NCBI RefSeq assembly: GCF_011752045.1
Contig: NZ_JAAKXW010000005.1
Location: 434,001-498,000, forward strand
Reading direction: 5' to 3'
DNA length: 64,000 bases
From: Microbacterium hydrocarbonoxydans
GTDB taxonomy: Bacteria > Actinomycetota > Actinomycetes > Actinomycetales > Microbacteriaceae
Translations under genes and position numbers: made by a program
Part shown: positions 1 through 7,361 of the stretch, piece after piece
Layout: every line of letters starts with the position of its first letter
Numbering within the stretch: the stretch's first letter is position 1
Notes under the pieces: generated by a model
What the model was told of the DNA's origin: nothing
The model's input: only the letters and a program-made list of their open reading frames with translations
Database searches by the model: none

Positions 1-621
1 GACGACGAACAGCGTCGTCTCCGGGTCGAGCCCGGCGGTCTTCTGCGCGAGGTCGGTCGGGTCGATGTTGGAGACGAAGAGCGCCTGGACGCCGGCATCC
101 GCATAGGGCTTGAGCGCCTCGTAGACCATGACGGGGCCGAGGTCGGAGCCGCCGATGCCGATGTTCACGACGTGCGTGACCTTCTTGCCGGTGACGCCGA
201 GCCAGTCGCCGGAGCGCACCCGATCGGCGAAGGCGGACAGCGCATCGAGCACGGACTGCACGTCGGCGTCCACGTCCTGCCCGTCGACGACGAGCGCGGG
301 GGAGGAGCCGGCGGGGCGGCGCAGCGCGGTGTGCAGCACGGCGCGGTCCTCGGTGGTGTTGATGTGAGTGCCGGCCAGCATCGCCGCGTAGCGGTCGGCG
401 ACGCCCGTCTGCTCGGCGAGGCGCACGAGCGCGGCGAGCACCTCCTCGGTGACGAGGTTCTTCGAGAGGTCGACATGCAGGTCGGCGAGCGGCAGCGACA
501 GCCGCTCGGCGCGAGAGGGATCCGCAGCGAACCAGCCGCGCAGATCGGGGGTGAGGGATGCGTGCAGGCCGCTGAGCTCGGCCCAGGCCGAGGTCGCGGT
601 GGGGTCGATCGGGGCAGTCAT
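1..621 (-). CDS. pgi: glucose-6-phosphate isomerase, N-terminal part (cut by window edge)
   Basis: Interconverts glucose-6-phosphate and fructose-6-phosphate in the cytoplasm (glycolysis, gluconeogenesis). The first 207 residues are present, starting at the ATG at 621 ([13 protein letters not shown]). The family is recognisable from [10 protein letters not shown], the [16 protein letters not shown] stretch and the sugar-phosphate-binding [11 protein letters not shown] motif near residue 154. The rest of the SIS domains and the catalytic Glu/His lie beyond position 1. The reading frame is intact up to the edge. Nothing in the neighbourhood indicates an operon partner: the next gene is a secreted protease on the same strand, with a hairpin between the two. 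Confidence 0.95.
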   Translation of the reverse strand, partial: MTAPIDPTATSAWAELSGLHASLTPDLRGWFAADPSRAERLSLPLADLHVDLSKNLVTEEVLAALVRLAEQTGVADRYAAMLAGTHINTTEDRAVLHTALRRPAGSSPALVVDGQDVDADVQSVLDALSAFADRVRSGDWLGVTGKKVTHVVNIGIGGSDLGPVMVYEALKPYADAGVQALFVSNIDPTDLAQKTAGLDPETTLFVV

Positions 622-665
622 GGGTACAAGGTACCCCTCCGTCAGCGGCGGGCCCGGCCGGATGA

Positions 666-697
666 CGGATGCCGCGGGACCTCGCCCGCGGCATCCG
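666..697. terminator. strong hairpin downstream of the subtilase gene
   Basis: Perfect 13-bp stem (CGGATGCCGCGGG at 666-678 pairing with 685-697) and loop ACCTCG. It lies just past the subtilase stop codon (729) and before pgi on the minus strand, so it may separate the two transcripts. There is no T-tract, so intrinsic termination is uncertain. Each arm carries the GGATGCC heptamer that is frequent across the window. Confidence 0.55.
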
Positions 698-728
698 CCT
701 TCCGGCAGCGATGCTCAGCGCCGGTGGA

Positions 729-2549
729 TCACCTCACCGTCGCCGTGAACGAGCCCGAACCGGAGTACGCCTCCACCACGACCCGGTAGGTGCCCGACGA
801 GGCGCTGTAGGTGAACCTCTCGTCGGCGTCCGCCGAGGTGCCCTGTGCGACGGTGTACCACCCGTACCAGGACTGCTTCTGCAGGTAGACGTCGAAGTCA
901 GCTCCGGTCGGGCCGTCGAGGCACACCTCGACCGGGCCGGACGCGCGGGTGAAGGACCGCGACGCCGCCTGCTGGCCGTCGGTCAGCGTGCCTGTCGCGA
1001 CCGAGGTGCCGGAGCACAGAGCGGGGTCGACAGCCGCGATCGTGAAGGTGAACGACGCCGAATCGGTGGTCGCAGGGCTCGACGCGTCCCGGACCGTCAC
1101 GGTCACGTTCGACGTGCCCGCAGCCGTCGGCGTGCCCGTGATCGCGCCCGTCGAGGCGTTGATCGCGAGGCCGGCGGGAAGGCCGGTCGCCGAGAACGCG
1201 TAGGGCGCCGTGCCTCCGGTGGCGCTCACCGTCAGGTTCACCGCCTGCCCGACCTTGCCGGTCTGGGCGGAGATCGCGGCGAGGTCGACCGCGCTCGGCT
1301 CCGGCTCCTGCGTGCTCAGGAACCCGGTGTAGAGGAGACGGTTCGGAGAGGCGGCGTCGAGTCCGGTGAGCCTTCCGGTGGTGGAGTTCTCCACGAGTGC
1401 CGCCTGCACCTGCGCCGGGGTGGCCTGCGGGTGCTCGCCGAGGTACAGGGCGCTGGCGCCGGTGGTGTGCGGCGAGGCCATGGACGTCCCGGTGGCGGTG
1501 TATGTGGCGGTGTCGCCGGTGTACCAGGAGGAGAGGATCGATGTGCCCGGAGCCCAGACGTCGAGGCAGGAGCCCCAGCTGCTGGAGGAGGCCTTCGCAT
1601 CGGTGCGGGTGGAGTTGCCGACCGTGATGGCCTCGGGCACGAGCTGCGGGCTGTACCGGCACGCGTCGTCGTTGCTGTTGCCGGCGGCCTGCACCCAGCT
1701 GACCCCGGAGGCGATGAGGTTCTTCACGGCCTGATCGGTGGCCGGGCTGGAGCAGGCGCTGCTGCAGCCGATGCTGTAGTTGGCGGTGGCGGGCTTGACC
1801 GCGTTCTCGGTGAGCCACTCGATCGCCTCGATGATGTCGGCGCTCGAGCCGGAGCCCTCGCAGTTCAGCACGCGCACCGGATACACCGTCGCCTTCTTGG
1901 CGACGCCGTAGGTGCTGCCCACGGCGGTGCCGGCGACGTGCGTGCCGTGACCGTTGCAGTCCTGGGCCGTTCCGCCGGCGGTGACGGCGTCGTAGCCGGG
2001 CCGGATCCGTCCGGCGAATTCGGAGTGGGTGCTGCGGATGCCGGTGTCGACGATGTACACGTTCACTCCTTCGCCCGCGGAGGCGGGGTAGGAGTACTTC
2101 TGATCGAGCGGCAGGCTGCGCTGGTCGATGCGGTCGTCGCCCCAGTTCGGCGGGCTCACCTGCTCGTCGAGGGCGTGGAAGGTCTGCGCCTGCTCGACGT
2201 ACTCGACGCGCTCGTCGGCGGCGATCTGCTGCGCCTCCTCTTCGCTGAGCACGGCCGAGTAGCCGTTGAGGGCGGAGTCGAACGTGCTGATCACGTCTCC
2301 GCCGACCTGGTCGGTGAGCGCGGCGACGACGTCCTCGGCGATGCCGATCTCCGCGGGCGGCTTCAGCACGACGATGTACTCGCCGGGAATGGCGTTCGCG
2401 GAGCTCGCGCCGATGATCTCGGGATCGCCGGTGTCGGTGTCCGCTCCGGCGAACGACGGTGTCAGCACGATGGCGGTGCAGGTGAGGAGTGCGGCCGCGG
2501 TGGCGGCTCCTCGTGACGCGGCTCTGCGCCACGGGGTCTTCTCGAACAA
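729..2549 (-). CDS. secreted subtilisin-like serine protease (S8) with PPC-type C-terminus
   Basis: Extracellular endopeptidase, 606 residues from a TTG start at 2549, chosen because GAGAGGGAA lies just upstream and a signal peptide follows immediately (ALLTCTAIVLTPSFAGA). Domains in order: I9 inhibitor propeptide (about 55-125, PGEYIVVLKP), S8 catalytic domain with Asp168 (VDTGI), His201 (GHGTHVAG), oxyanion Asn291 (AAGNS) and Ser356 (GTSMASP), then a putative Ig/cadherin-like domain (about 415-500, GTPTAAGTSNVTV), then a PPC-like beta-sandwich (about 510-606). The whole triad is present, so an active protease is expected. An in-frame ATG at 2837 would add 96 residues without signal-peptide character and was rejected. 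A promoter-like pair lies at 2648-2677. Confidence 0.93.
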   Translation of the reverse strand: MFEKTPWRRAASRGAATAAALLTCTAIVLTPSFAGADTDTGDPEIIGASSANAIPGEYIVVLKPPAEIGIAEDVVAALTDQVGGDVISTFDSALNGYSAVLSEEEAQQIAADERVEYVEQAQTFHALDEQVSPPNWGDDRIDQRSLPLDQKYSYPASAGEGVNVYIVDTGIRSTHSEFAGRIRPGYDAVTAGGTAQDCNGHGTHVAGTAVGSTYGVAKKATVYPVRVLNCEGSGSSADIIEAIEWLTENAVKPATANYSIGCSSACSSPATDQAVKNLIASGVSWVQAAGNSNDDACRYSPQLVPEAITVGNSTRTDAKASSSSWGSCLDVWAPGTSILSSWYTGDTATYTATGTSMASPHTTGASALYLGEHPQATPAQVQAALVENSTTGRLTGLDAASPNRLLYTGFLSTQEPEPSAVDLAAISAQTGKVGQAVNLTVSATGGTAPYAFSATGLPAGLAINASTGAITGTPTAAGTSNVTVTVRDASSPATTDSASFTFTIAAVDPALCSGTSVATGTLTDGQQAASRSFTRASGPVEVCLDGPTGADFDVYLQKQSWYGWYTVAQGTSADADERFTYSASSGTYRVVVEAYSGSGSFTATVR

Positions 2550-2595
2550 TGGATTCCCTCTCGTTGGGGGTGACGAGGGCGTCTTGTGGACGCCC

Positions 2596-2619
2596 CACGC
2601 CGGCCGAGGAGCCGGCGTG
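2596..2619 (-). other. hairpin in the subtilase leader
   Basis: CACGCCGGC (2596-2604) pairs perfectly with GCCGGCGTG (2611-2619) around a 6-nt loop. It lies between the predicted promoter (2648-2677) and the TTG start, so it would form in the 5' untranslated RNA. It could stabilise the mRNA or tune translation. No known riboswitch class is recognised. Confidence 0.4.
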
Positions 2620-2647
2620 CGGCCGGACTGGTGCCGGTTCGCGACCG

Positions 2648-2677
2648 AAGGTAGAGGGACTGTTGATCGAGCGTCAA
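2648..2677 (-). promoter_or_regulatory. predicted promoter of the subtilase gene
   Basis: On the minus strand TTGACG (2677-2672) and TACCTT (2653-2648) are separated by 18 nt, a good match to housekeeping-sigma elements. Transcription would begin near 2641, giving a leader of about 90 nt that contains the hairpin at 2596-2619. Confidence 0.5.
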
Positions 2678-2746
2678 TTGGCCTTTCGTGCCGTCGGCGC
2701 GACCCGAGGCGAGGATTTCTGCATGCCGTCCAGGAATTGCCCCAGT

Positions 2747-2764
2747 ATTCCGGGGTTCCGGAAT
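2747..2764. promoter_or_regulatory. inverted repeat between divergent genes (possible operator)
   Basis: ATTCCGG (2747-2753) and CCGGAAT (2758-2764) form a perfect 7-bp inverted repeat with a 4-nt centre. It lies in the 305-bp gap between the subtilase and the small membrane protein gene. No regulator gene is adjacent. The rest of this gap holds the subtilase promoter and leader hairpin and a TATCCT box at 2821-2826. Confidence 0.35.
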
Positions 2765-2854
2765 GTGGACGTTTGGCCAGGAACGGATGCGTGCGGTGCG
2801 GTCCTCTTCGCGCTCGGCGGTATCCTGGGAGACGCACCGACGACAGGAGATCCC

Positions 2855-3061
2855 GTGATCCTCAGCTTCATCCTCTTCATGATCATGTTCCTCGGAGGAA
2901 TCGGGATGATGGGCATCGCGCACGAACTGCCCGACTTCCAGGCCCTCGTCTTCGTGGGCGGCCTGCTGCTGATGTGCCTGTCGCTCGCGTACATGATGCG
3001 CGCCGGCCGCGACGGCGCCACCCGCCGCTCGAACAGCTGGGGCGGCAAGGCCACCGAGTAA
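2855..3061 (+). CDS. small two-helix membrane protein, function unknown
   Basis: A 68-residue protein starting at the GTG at 2855, preceded by AGGAGA with a 4-nt gap. A TATCCT -10-like box lies at 2821. Two hydrophobic segments are visible (about residues 2-20, ILSFILFMIMFLGGIGMM, and about 30-47, LVFVGGLLLMCLSLAYMM), followed by a short basic, polar tail ending GGKATE. The topology suggests a hairpin in the cytoplasmic membrane with the tail inside. I recognise no family and propose no function. Longer in-frame starts upstream run through noncoding-looking sequence and were not used. Confidence 0.65.
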   Translation: MILSFILFMIMFLGGIGMMGIAHELPDFQALVFVGGLLLMCLSLAYMMRAGRDGATRRSNSWGGKATE

Positions 3062-3064
3062 GGC

Positions 3065-3667
3065 TCAGCGCCTCTTCGCGAGGCGCGCCTCGAGGTTCGC
3101 CTTCACGGCCGGCCACTCCGGCTCGATGATGGAGAACTCCACGCTGTCGCGCAGCGCGCCGTTCCGGTAGCGGCTCATCGCCCGCATCACGCCGTCCTGC
3201 TTCGCGCCGAGGCGCTCGATAGCAGCCCGCGACTGGAAGTTCACCCACTGCGTCGTGAGACCCACGCGGAAGACGCCGAGGGTCTCGAACGCGTGCCGCA
3301 GGAGCAGCAGCTTCGATTCGGCGTTCGTTCCCGTGCCGTGCGCGGACGGGCGGTTCCACGTGTATCCGATGTGCAGACGCGGGACGTCGGCGTCGAGGTC
3401 GTAGTACGACGTCATCCCCAGGACGCGGCCGGAGGCGTCGATCGCCGTGAACGGGATCATCTCTCCCGTCCGGATCAGGCCGATCCGGCGCTCGATCTCG
3501 GCCGCCAGCCCCTCGGGCGACGGCACCGAGGTGTACCAGGCGTTCTTCCAGAGCTCTCCCTCCCGCAGGGCCTCGAGCAGCCCGTCATGGTGCGAGGGGT
3601 CGAGCGGACGCAGTTCGACGAGGCGGCCGGTGAGCGTGAGCGGTGCGGGAGTCGTTGCGAAGGGCAT
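3065..3667 (-). CDS. GNAT-family N-acetyltransferase (RimJ/RimL type)
   Basis: Predicted acetyl-CoA-dependent acyltransferase of 200 residues. The fold signature is LTGRLVELRPLDPSHHDGL at the N-terminus, then IDASGRVLGMTSYYDLD and the region around IGYTWNRPSAHGTGTN, where the pyrophosphate loop would lie, then HAFETLGVFRVGLTTQWVNFQSRAAIERLGA, typical of protein-N-terminal or small-molecule RimJ/RimL-like enzymes. The start at 3667 (MPFATT) is preferred because a TTGAAT box lies exactly 6 nt upstream, as for many leaderless genes here; an ATG four codons earlier is possible. The substrate cannot be told. It is convergent with the preceding small membrane gene (3-nt gap) and divergent from the aldo/keto reductase. 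Confidence 0.85.
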   Translation of the reverse strand: MPFATTPAPLTLTGRLVELRPLDPSHHDGLLEALREGELWKNAWYTSVPSPEGLAAEIERRIGLIRTGEMIPFTAIDASGRVLGMTSYYDLDADVPRLHIGYTWNRPSAHGTGTNAESKLLLLRHAFETLGVFRVGLTTQWVNFQSRAAIERLGAKQDGVMRAMSRYRNGALRDSVEFSIIEPEWPAVKANLEARLAKRR

Positions 3668-3719
3668 GCTGCCATTCAATCAGCGCGCGGCGCCCGCCCC
3701 GCCCGCTAGCGTGGGAGGC

Positions 3720-4649
3720 ATGAAGAGCGTTCCCTTCGGATCCACCACCGCCCCCGCCGTCATCGCCGGCATGATGCGCATCGACGGGCGTGAGCATGCG
3801 GAGATCCGCGAGCTGTACTCCGCCGCGCGCACCGCCGGCATCGACTTCTTCGACCACGCCGACATCTACGGCGGCAGCATGCACGTCTGCGAGGCGAGGT
3901 TCGCGGATGCCCTCGAGCTGAGCGCGGCCGAGCGGGACGAGATCGTGCTGCAGACGAAGTGCGGCATCGTCCCGGCGCAGGGCATGTTCGACTTCTCGTA
4001 CGAGCACATCGTCGCCCAGGTCGAGGGGTCGCTGAAGGCGCTGCGCACGGATCGGATCGACGTGCTGCTCCTGCACCGTCCCGACGCTCTCGTGGAGCCG
4101 GAGGAGGTGGCCAGGGCCTTCGACGAGCTGGAGGCCTCGGGCAAGGTGCTGTCCTTCGGCGTCTCGAACCACACGCCGCGGCAGATCGACCTGCTGCGCA
4201 CCGCCGTGCGGCAGCCGCTCGTCGCGAACCAGCTGCAATTGTCGATCACCCACGCGCCGATCATCACTCAGCCGATGAGCTCGAACATGGCGGGCGAGGA
4301 GCAGAGCGTCGTCCGCGACGGCGGCGGCATCGTCGAGTACTGCCGCATCAACGGCATCACGATCCAGGCCTGGTCGCCGTTCCAGGGCGGCTTCTTCACC
4401 GGGGTCTTCCTCGGCAACCCCGAGTACGCGGAGTTGAACGCCGTGATCGACCGGCTCGCGGCGTCCTACGGCGTCACCCCGCTCGCGATCGCGACGGCCT
4501 GGATCACCCGCCACCCCGCGAACATGCAGGTCGTCCTCGGCACGACGACCCCGCAGCGGGTGACGGATGCCGCCGCCGGCGCCGACATCGTGCTCACCCG
4601 CGCCGAGTGGTACGAGCTCTTCCGGGCGGCCGGGCACCTGCTGCCCTGA
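3720..4649 (+). CDS. aldo/keto reductase (YdhF-like)
   Basis: NAD(P)H-dependent TIM-barrel oxidoreductase of 309 residues. Catalytic elements are FFDHADIYGG (Asp and Tyr), QTKCGI (Lys) and LLLHRPD (His). Cofactor-loop elements are FGVSNHTPRQI and the C-terminal VVLGTTTPQRVTDA. Closest in layout to the E. coli YdhF group of putative oxidoreductases. The start is ATG 3720, with TAGCGT at 3707-3712 placed 7 nt upstream, implying a leaderless mRNA. The physiological substrate is unknown. It stands as a single gene or is co-read with the membrane protein gene starting at 4668. Confidence 0.9.
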   Translation: MKSVPFGSTTAPAVIAGMMRIDGREHAEIRELYSAARTAGIDFFDHADIYGGSMHVCEARFADALELSAAERDEIVLQTKCGIVPAQGMFDFSYEHIVAQVEGSLKALRTDRIDVLLLHRPDALVEPEEVARAFDELEASGKVLSFGVSNHTPRQIDLLRTAVRQPLVANQLQLSITHAPIITQPMSSNMAGEEQSVVRDGGGIVEYCRINGITIQAWSPFQGGFFTGVFLGNPEYAELNAVIDRLAASYGVTPLAIATAWITRHPANMQVVLGTTTPQRVTDAAAGADIVLTRAEWYELFRAAGHLLP

Positions 4650-4667
4650 GCGAGCTACCCTGAAGCC

Positions 4668-5051
4668 ATGCCGTTCCTGTTCTCGCTCCTCGTCATCGCG
4701 CTGATGATCGGCGCGCTGATCGACATCATCACGCGGGACGACTCGCAGGTCCGGTACGTGCCGAAGATGGTGTGGCTGATCATCGTGATCCTGCTGCCGC
4801 TGATCGGCAGCATCCTGTGGTTCGCCCTCGGCCGCGAGTACTCCGAGGCCGGGATCCGCATCCCGCGGATGCAGCGGCAGCCGCGCTCCGGCCCGACACC
4901 GTCCCCGCAGGCTCCGCCCGCGCCGCCGGTCGACACGCGCACGACGGAGCAGCAGATCGCCGACCTCGACCGCGAGATCGAGGAGTGGCGGCTGCGGCAG
5001 GAGATCGAGAAGCGCAAGCGGGAGAGCCAGGACCCGCCGCCGGCTGCCTAG
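4668..5051 (+). CDS. PLDc_N-domain membrane protein with acidic/basic coiled-coil tail
   Basis: 127 residues with two transmembrane helices near the N-terminus (FLFSLLVIALMIGALIDII and MVWLIIVILLPLIGSILWF) forming the PLDc_N pattern (phospholipase D-nuclease N-terminal domain), but no catalytic HKD motif. A proline-rich linker follows (about 65-85), then a charged, probably coiled-coil cytoplasmic segment (IADLDREIEEWRLRQEIEKR). Proteins of this sort are common small membrane proteins of unknown role in actinobacteria. TACCCT (4656-4661) sits 6 nt before the ATG. Its stop codon overlaps that of the convergent epimerase gene by 4 bp. Confidence 0.8.
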   Translation: MPFLFSLLVIALMIGALIDIITRDDSQVRYVPKMVWLIIVILLPLIGSILWFALGREYSEAGIRIPRMQRQPRSGPTPSPQAPPAPPVDTRTTEQQIADLDREIEEWRLRQEIEKRKRESQDPPPAA

Positions 5052-6019
5052 GCGGCGGTGCGGACGAGGCCGAACGACTCCCGGACCGCGTCCTCCAGCG
5101 TCGGGTGCCGGAACGTGAAGCCTGCGGCGAGCAGCTTCTCGGGCAGCACCCAGCGGCTCTTGAGTATCAGCTCCGTCTCGGTGCGGATGCCGATCGCGCC
5201 GAGTTCGAGCATCCACCGGGGCATCGGCGGGCCGACGCGCACGCCGAGCACCCGTCGCACCGTCGCCATGAACTCGGCGTTGTCCACGGGATTCGGCGAC
5301 GAGGCGTTCACGGGCCCGTCGAGCGCCGGCGTCTCCTCGAGGAAGTCGATGATGCGCGCGATGTCCTCGACGTGGATCCAGCTGAACCGCTGCCGGCCGC
5401 GCCGCGCACCGGGGAGGTGCGCGGTCCCGGCCGCGCGGCGGGCCCTGCCGACCGGCCAGGGGCCGTCGTGCTGCGCGCCGCCGAGGCCCAGCCGTGCGAG
5501 TCCGCGCAGCGGCCCCAGCACGCCGCCGTCGCCGAGCACGATCGCGCTGCGAAGTGCGACGCGCCTGGTCGCGGGGAGGTCGCGGTCGAAGAGCGCCCGC
5601 TCCCAGGCCTTCGCGACGTCGACCGAGAAGCCGGTGCCCAGCTCGCCCGTCGACTCGGTCATCGGCCGGTCCTCGGCGTGCCGGTAGATCGTCGCCGTCG
5701 AGGAGTTGATCCACAGCGGCGGCGGGGCATCGGCTCTGGCGATGGCGGTGCCGAGAGCATCCGTGGTGGTGAGGCGGGAGCGGAAGATCTCGGCACGGTT
5801 CTCCGGCGTGTAGCGGCAGTTCACGCTCTTGCCCGCGAGCCCGATCACGAGATCTGCGCCGTCCACGGCCCGGTCGATCGCCGGCTGATCGCCCCAGCCG
5901 ATGTCGGCGCCGGAGCGCGAGACGGTGACCACCTCGCGACCCTGGTCCCGGAAGCGGGGGAGGAGATACCGGCCCATGAAGCCGGTGGATCCTCCGATGA
6001 CGACGCGGCCGGTGCTCAT
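5048..6019 (-). CDS. TIGR01777-type NAD(P)-dependent epimerase/SDR protein
   Basis: 323-residue extended-type short-chain dehydrogenase. The Rossmann motif is VVIGGSTGFMGRYL at residues 6-19. The rest matches the YfcH/TIGR01777 epimerase group: GKSVNCRYTPENRAEI, the ST..IY region (NSSTATIYRH), FSWIHVEDIARII and a C-terminal DUF1731-like domain (VGPPMPRWMLELGAI to PTLEDAVRESFG). Substrate unknown; members are often called sugar-nucleotide epimerases without proof. TAGTCT (6027-6032) sits 7 nt upstream of the start. The segment between GGVLGPL and FSWIH is unusually rich in Arg/Ala/Gly (about residues 175-205) compared with the rest and could be a divergent loop. Confidence 0.87.
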   Translation of the reverse strand: MSTGRVVIGGSTGFMGRYLLPRFRDQGREVVTVSRSGADIGWGDQPAIDRAVDGADLVIGLAGKSVNCRYTPENRAEIFRSRLTTTDALGTAIARADAPPPLWINSSTATIYRHAEDRPMTESTGELGTGFSVDVAKAWERALFDRDLPATRRVALRSAIVLGDGGVLGPLRGLARLGLGGAQHDGPWPVGRARRAAGTAHLPGARRGRQRFSWIHVEDIARIIDFLEETPALDGPVNASSPNPVDNAEFMATVRRVLGVRVGPPMPRWMLELGAIGIRTETELILKSRWVLPEKLLAAGFTFRHPTLEDAVRESFGLVRTAA

Positions 6020-6048
6020 ACGCTCGAGACTAGCGGCGCCGCTGCCTC

Positions 6049-7245
6049 TCAGCGGGAGCCGGCCGCGACCCGGGCGTCGACCTCGGCGGGGGACAGCACC
6101 TCACGGGCGACCATGACCGCCGCTCCGAGGACGGCGGCCCGCTCGCCGGTCGGCGACTGCACGATGGCGAGATGCTGCGTGGCGAGAGGGATGGAGCGGC
6201 GGTAGACGACCTCGCGGACTCCGGCCAGGAGATGCTCCCCGGCGCGGGCGATGCTGCCGCCGAGCACGATGACCGACGGGTTGAGCAGGTTGACGACGGT
6301 CGACAGCACCTCGCCGACATCGCGGCCGGCCTGGCGGAGCGCCTCGATCGCGACCGGGTTGCCCGCGCGCACCAGCTCCACCACATCGAGGCTGGACTCC
6401 GCATCGATGCCCTGCTCCCGCAGGGTGGCGGCGATCGCGCTGCCGCCGGCGAGATCCTCGAGATCGCGGTCCTCGCCGGCGGGATGAGACGAGTCGGGGG
6501 AGTGGGGCACGCGCACGTGCCCCATGTCTCCGGCAGAGCCCTGGGCGCCGCGCTGCAGCTGCCCGCCCGCGATGATGCCCGCTCCGATGCCGGTGGCGAC
6601 CTTCACGAAGATGAGATCGGTCGTGTCGGGGAAGCTCGCGGTCTGCTCGCCGAGGGCGAGGATGTTCACGTCGTTGTCGACCAGCACGGGGACCGCGAAG
6701 GTGCCCTGGACGTAGGCGGGGATGTCGAAGCGGTCCCACCCCGGCATGATCGGCGGGTTGTACGGCCGTCCGGTGGAGTGCTCCACCGGACCGGGCACGC
6801 CGATGCCGACGCCGACGACGGGGGTGTCGCCCTTGGCGAGAGACCCCAGCAGGGCGCGCGCCTCGGCCACGACGAGGTCGAGCACGGCGACCGGTCCCGC
6901 CGCGATGTCGACCGGCCGCGTCTTCGAGGAGAGGATCGCGCCGCTGAGGTCGGACACGGCGACGGTGGCGTGCGAAGCGCCGAGGTCGACGGCGATGATC
7001 AGGCCGGCGCCCGGGTTGAAGGCGACGCGCGAGGGCGGGCGGCCGCCCGTGGACGCGGCCTCTCCGGCAGGGGCGACGAACCCGGCGCCGAGCAGCGCAT
7101 CCACGCGTGCCGAGACCGTCGAGCGTGCCAGGCCGGTGAGGTGCACGAGCTCCGCCTTGGTGCGCGCACGGCCGTCCAGCAGCAGCTGGAGGATGTCGCC
7201 GGCACCCGTGGAACCGCCCCCTGGGGTGCGTTCGGCGTCGCTCAT
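6049..7245 (-). CDS. ROK-family transcriptional regulator
   Basis: 398 residues from ATG 7245. The N-terminal winged helix (about 10-75: LLLDGRARTKAELVHLTGLARSTVSARVDALL) is followed by a ROK actin-like ATPase/sugar-kinase domain (IIAVDLGASHATVAVSDL, VGIGVPGPVE, VDNDVNILALGE, GIGAGIIAGG, VIVLGGSIA). It is divergently transcribed from the Gfo/Idh-oxidase-transporter operon, with 116 bp between them containing two inverted repeats, so it is the probable local regulator, most likely relieved by a sugar ligand. The usual ROK zinc-binding cysteine motif is not evident: the region after GHVRVPHSPDSSHPAGEDRD lacks the Cys cluster, so it may not bind zinc. A TTTACT box lies 6 nt before the start. Confidence 0.9.
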   Translation of the reverse strand: MSDAERTPGGGSTGAGDILQLLLDGRARTKAELVHLTGLARSTVSARVDALLGAGFVAPAGEAASTGGRPPSRVAFNPGAGLIIAVDLGASHATVAVSDLSGAILSSKTRPVDIAAGPVAVLDLVVAEARALLGSLAKGDTPVVGVGIGVPGPVEHSTGRPYNPPIMPGWDRFDIPAYVQGTFAVPVLVDNDVNILALGEQTASFPDTTDLIFVKVATGIGAGIIAGGQLQRGAQGSAGDMGHVRVPHSPDSSHPAGEDRDLEDLAGGSAIAATLREQGIDAESSLDVVELVRAGNPVAIEALRQAGRDVGEVLSTVVNLLNPSVIVLGGSIARAGEHLLAGVREVVYRRSIPLATQHLAIVQSPTGERAAVLGAAVMVAREVLSPAEVDARVAAGSR

Positions 7246-7274
7246 ACGGTCAGTAAACCACACCCACTAATGAC

Positions 7275-7333
7275 TGACTCGAAGTCAAGATCTGTCGATG
7301 ACAGGAAATCTTTTGACGAACGACTAGCAAAAG
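7275..7333. promoter_or_regulatory. two inverted repeats in the ROK/Gfo divergent promoter region
   Basis: TGACT-CGA-AGTCA is palindromic at 7275-7287. CTTTTG (7310-7315) and CAAAAG (7328-7333) form a second inverted repeat with a 12-nt spacer. TTGACG at 7313-7318 overlaps the second repeat and could act as a -35 element. Both repeats are plausible binding sites for the adjacent ROK protein. Confidence 0.45.
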
Positions 7334-7361
7334 TCTCCGAACTTGTGCCAGACTCGGCGAC

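Noticed and set aside
2550..2837. A longer version of the subtilase with 96 extra N-terminal residues
   Set aside because: The extension is basic, proline-rich and lacks signal-peptide character. A TTG with a good Shine-Dalgarno sequence and a signal peptide starts the real protein.
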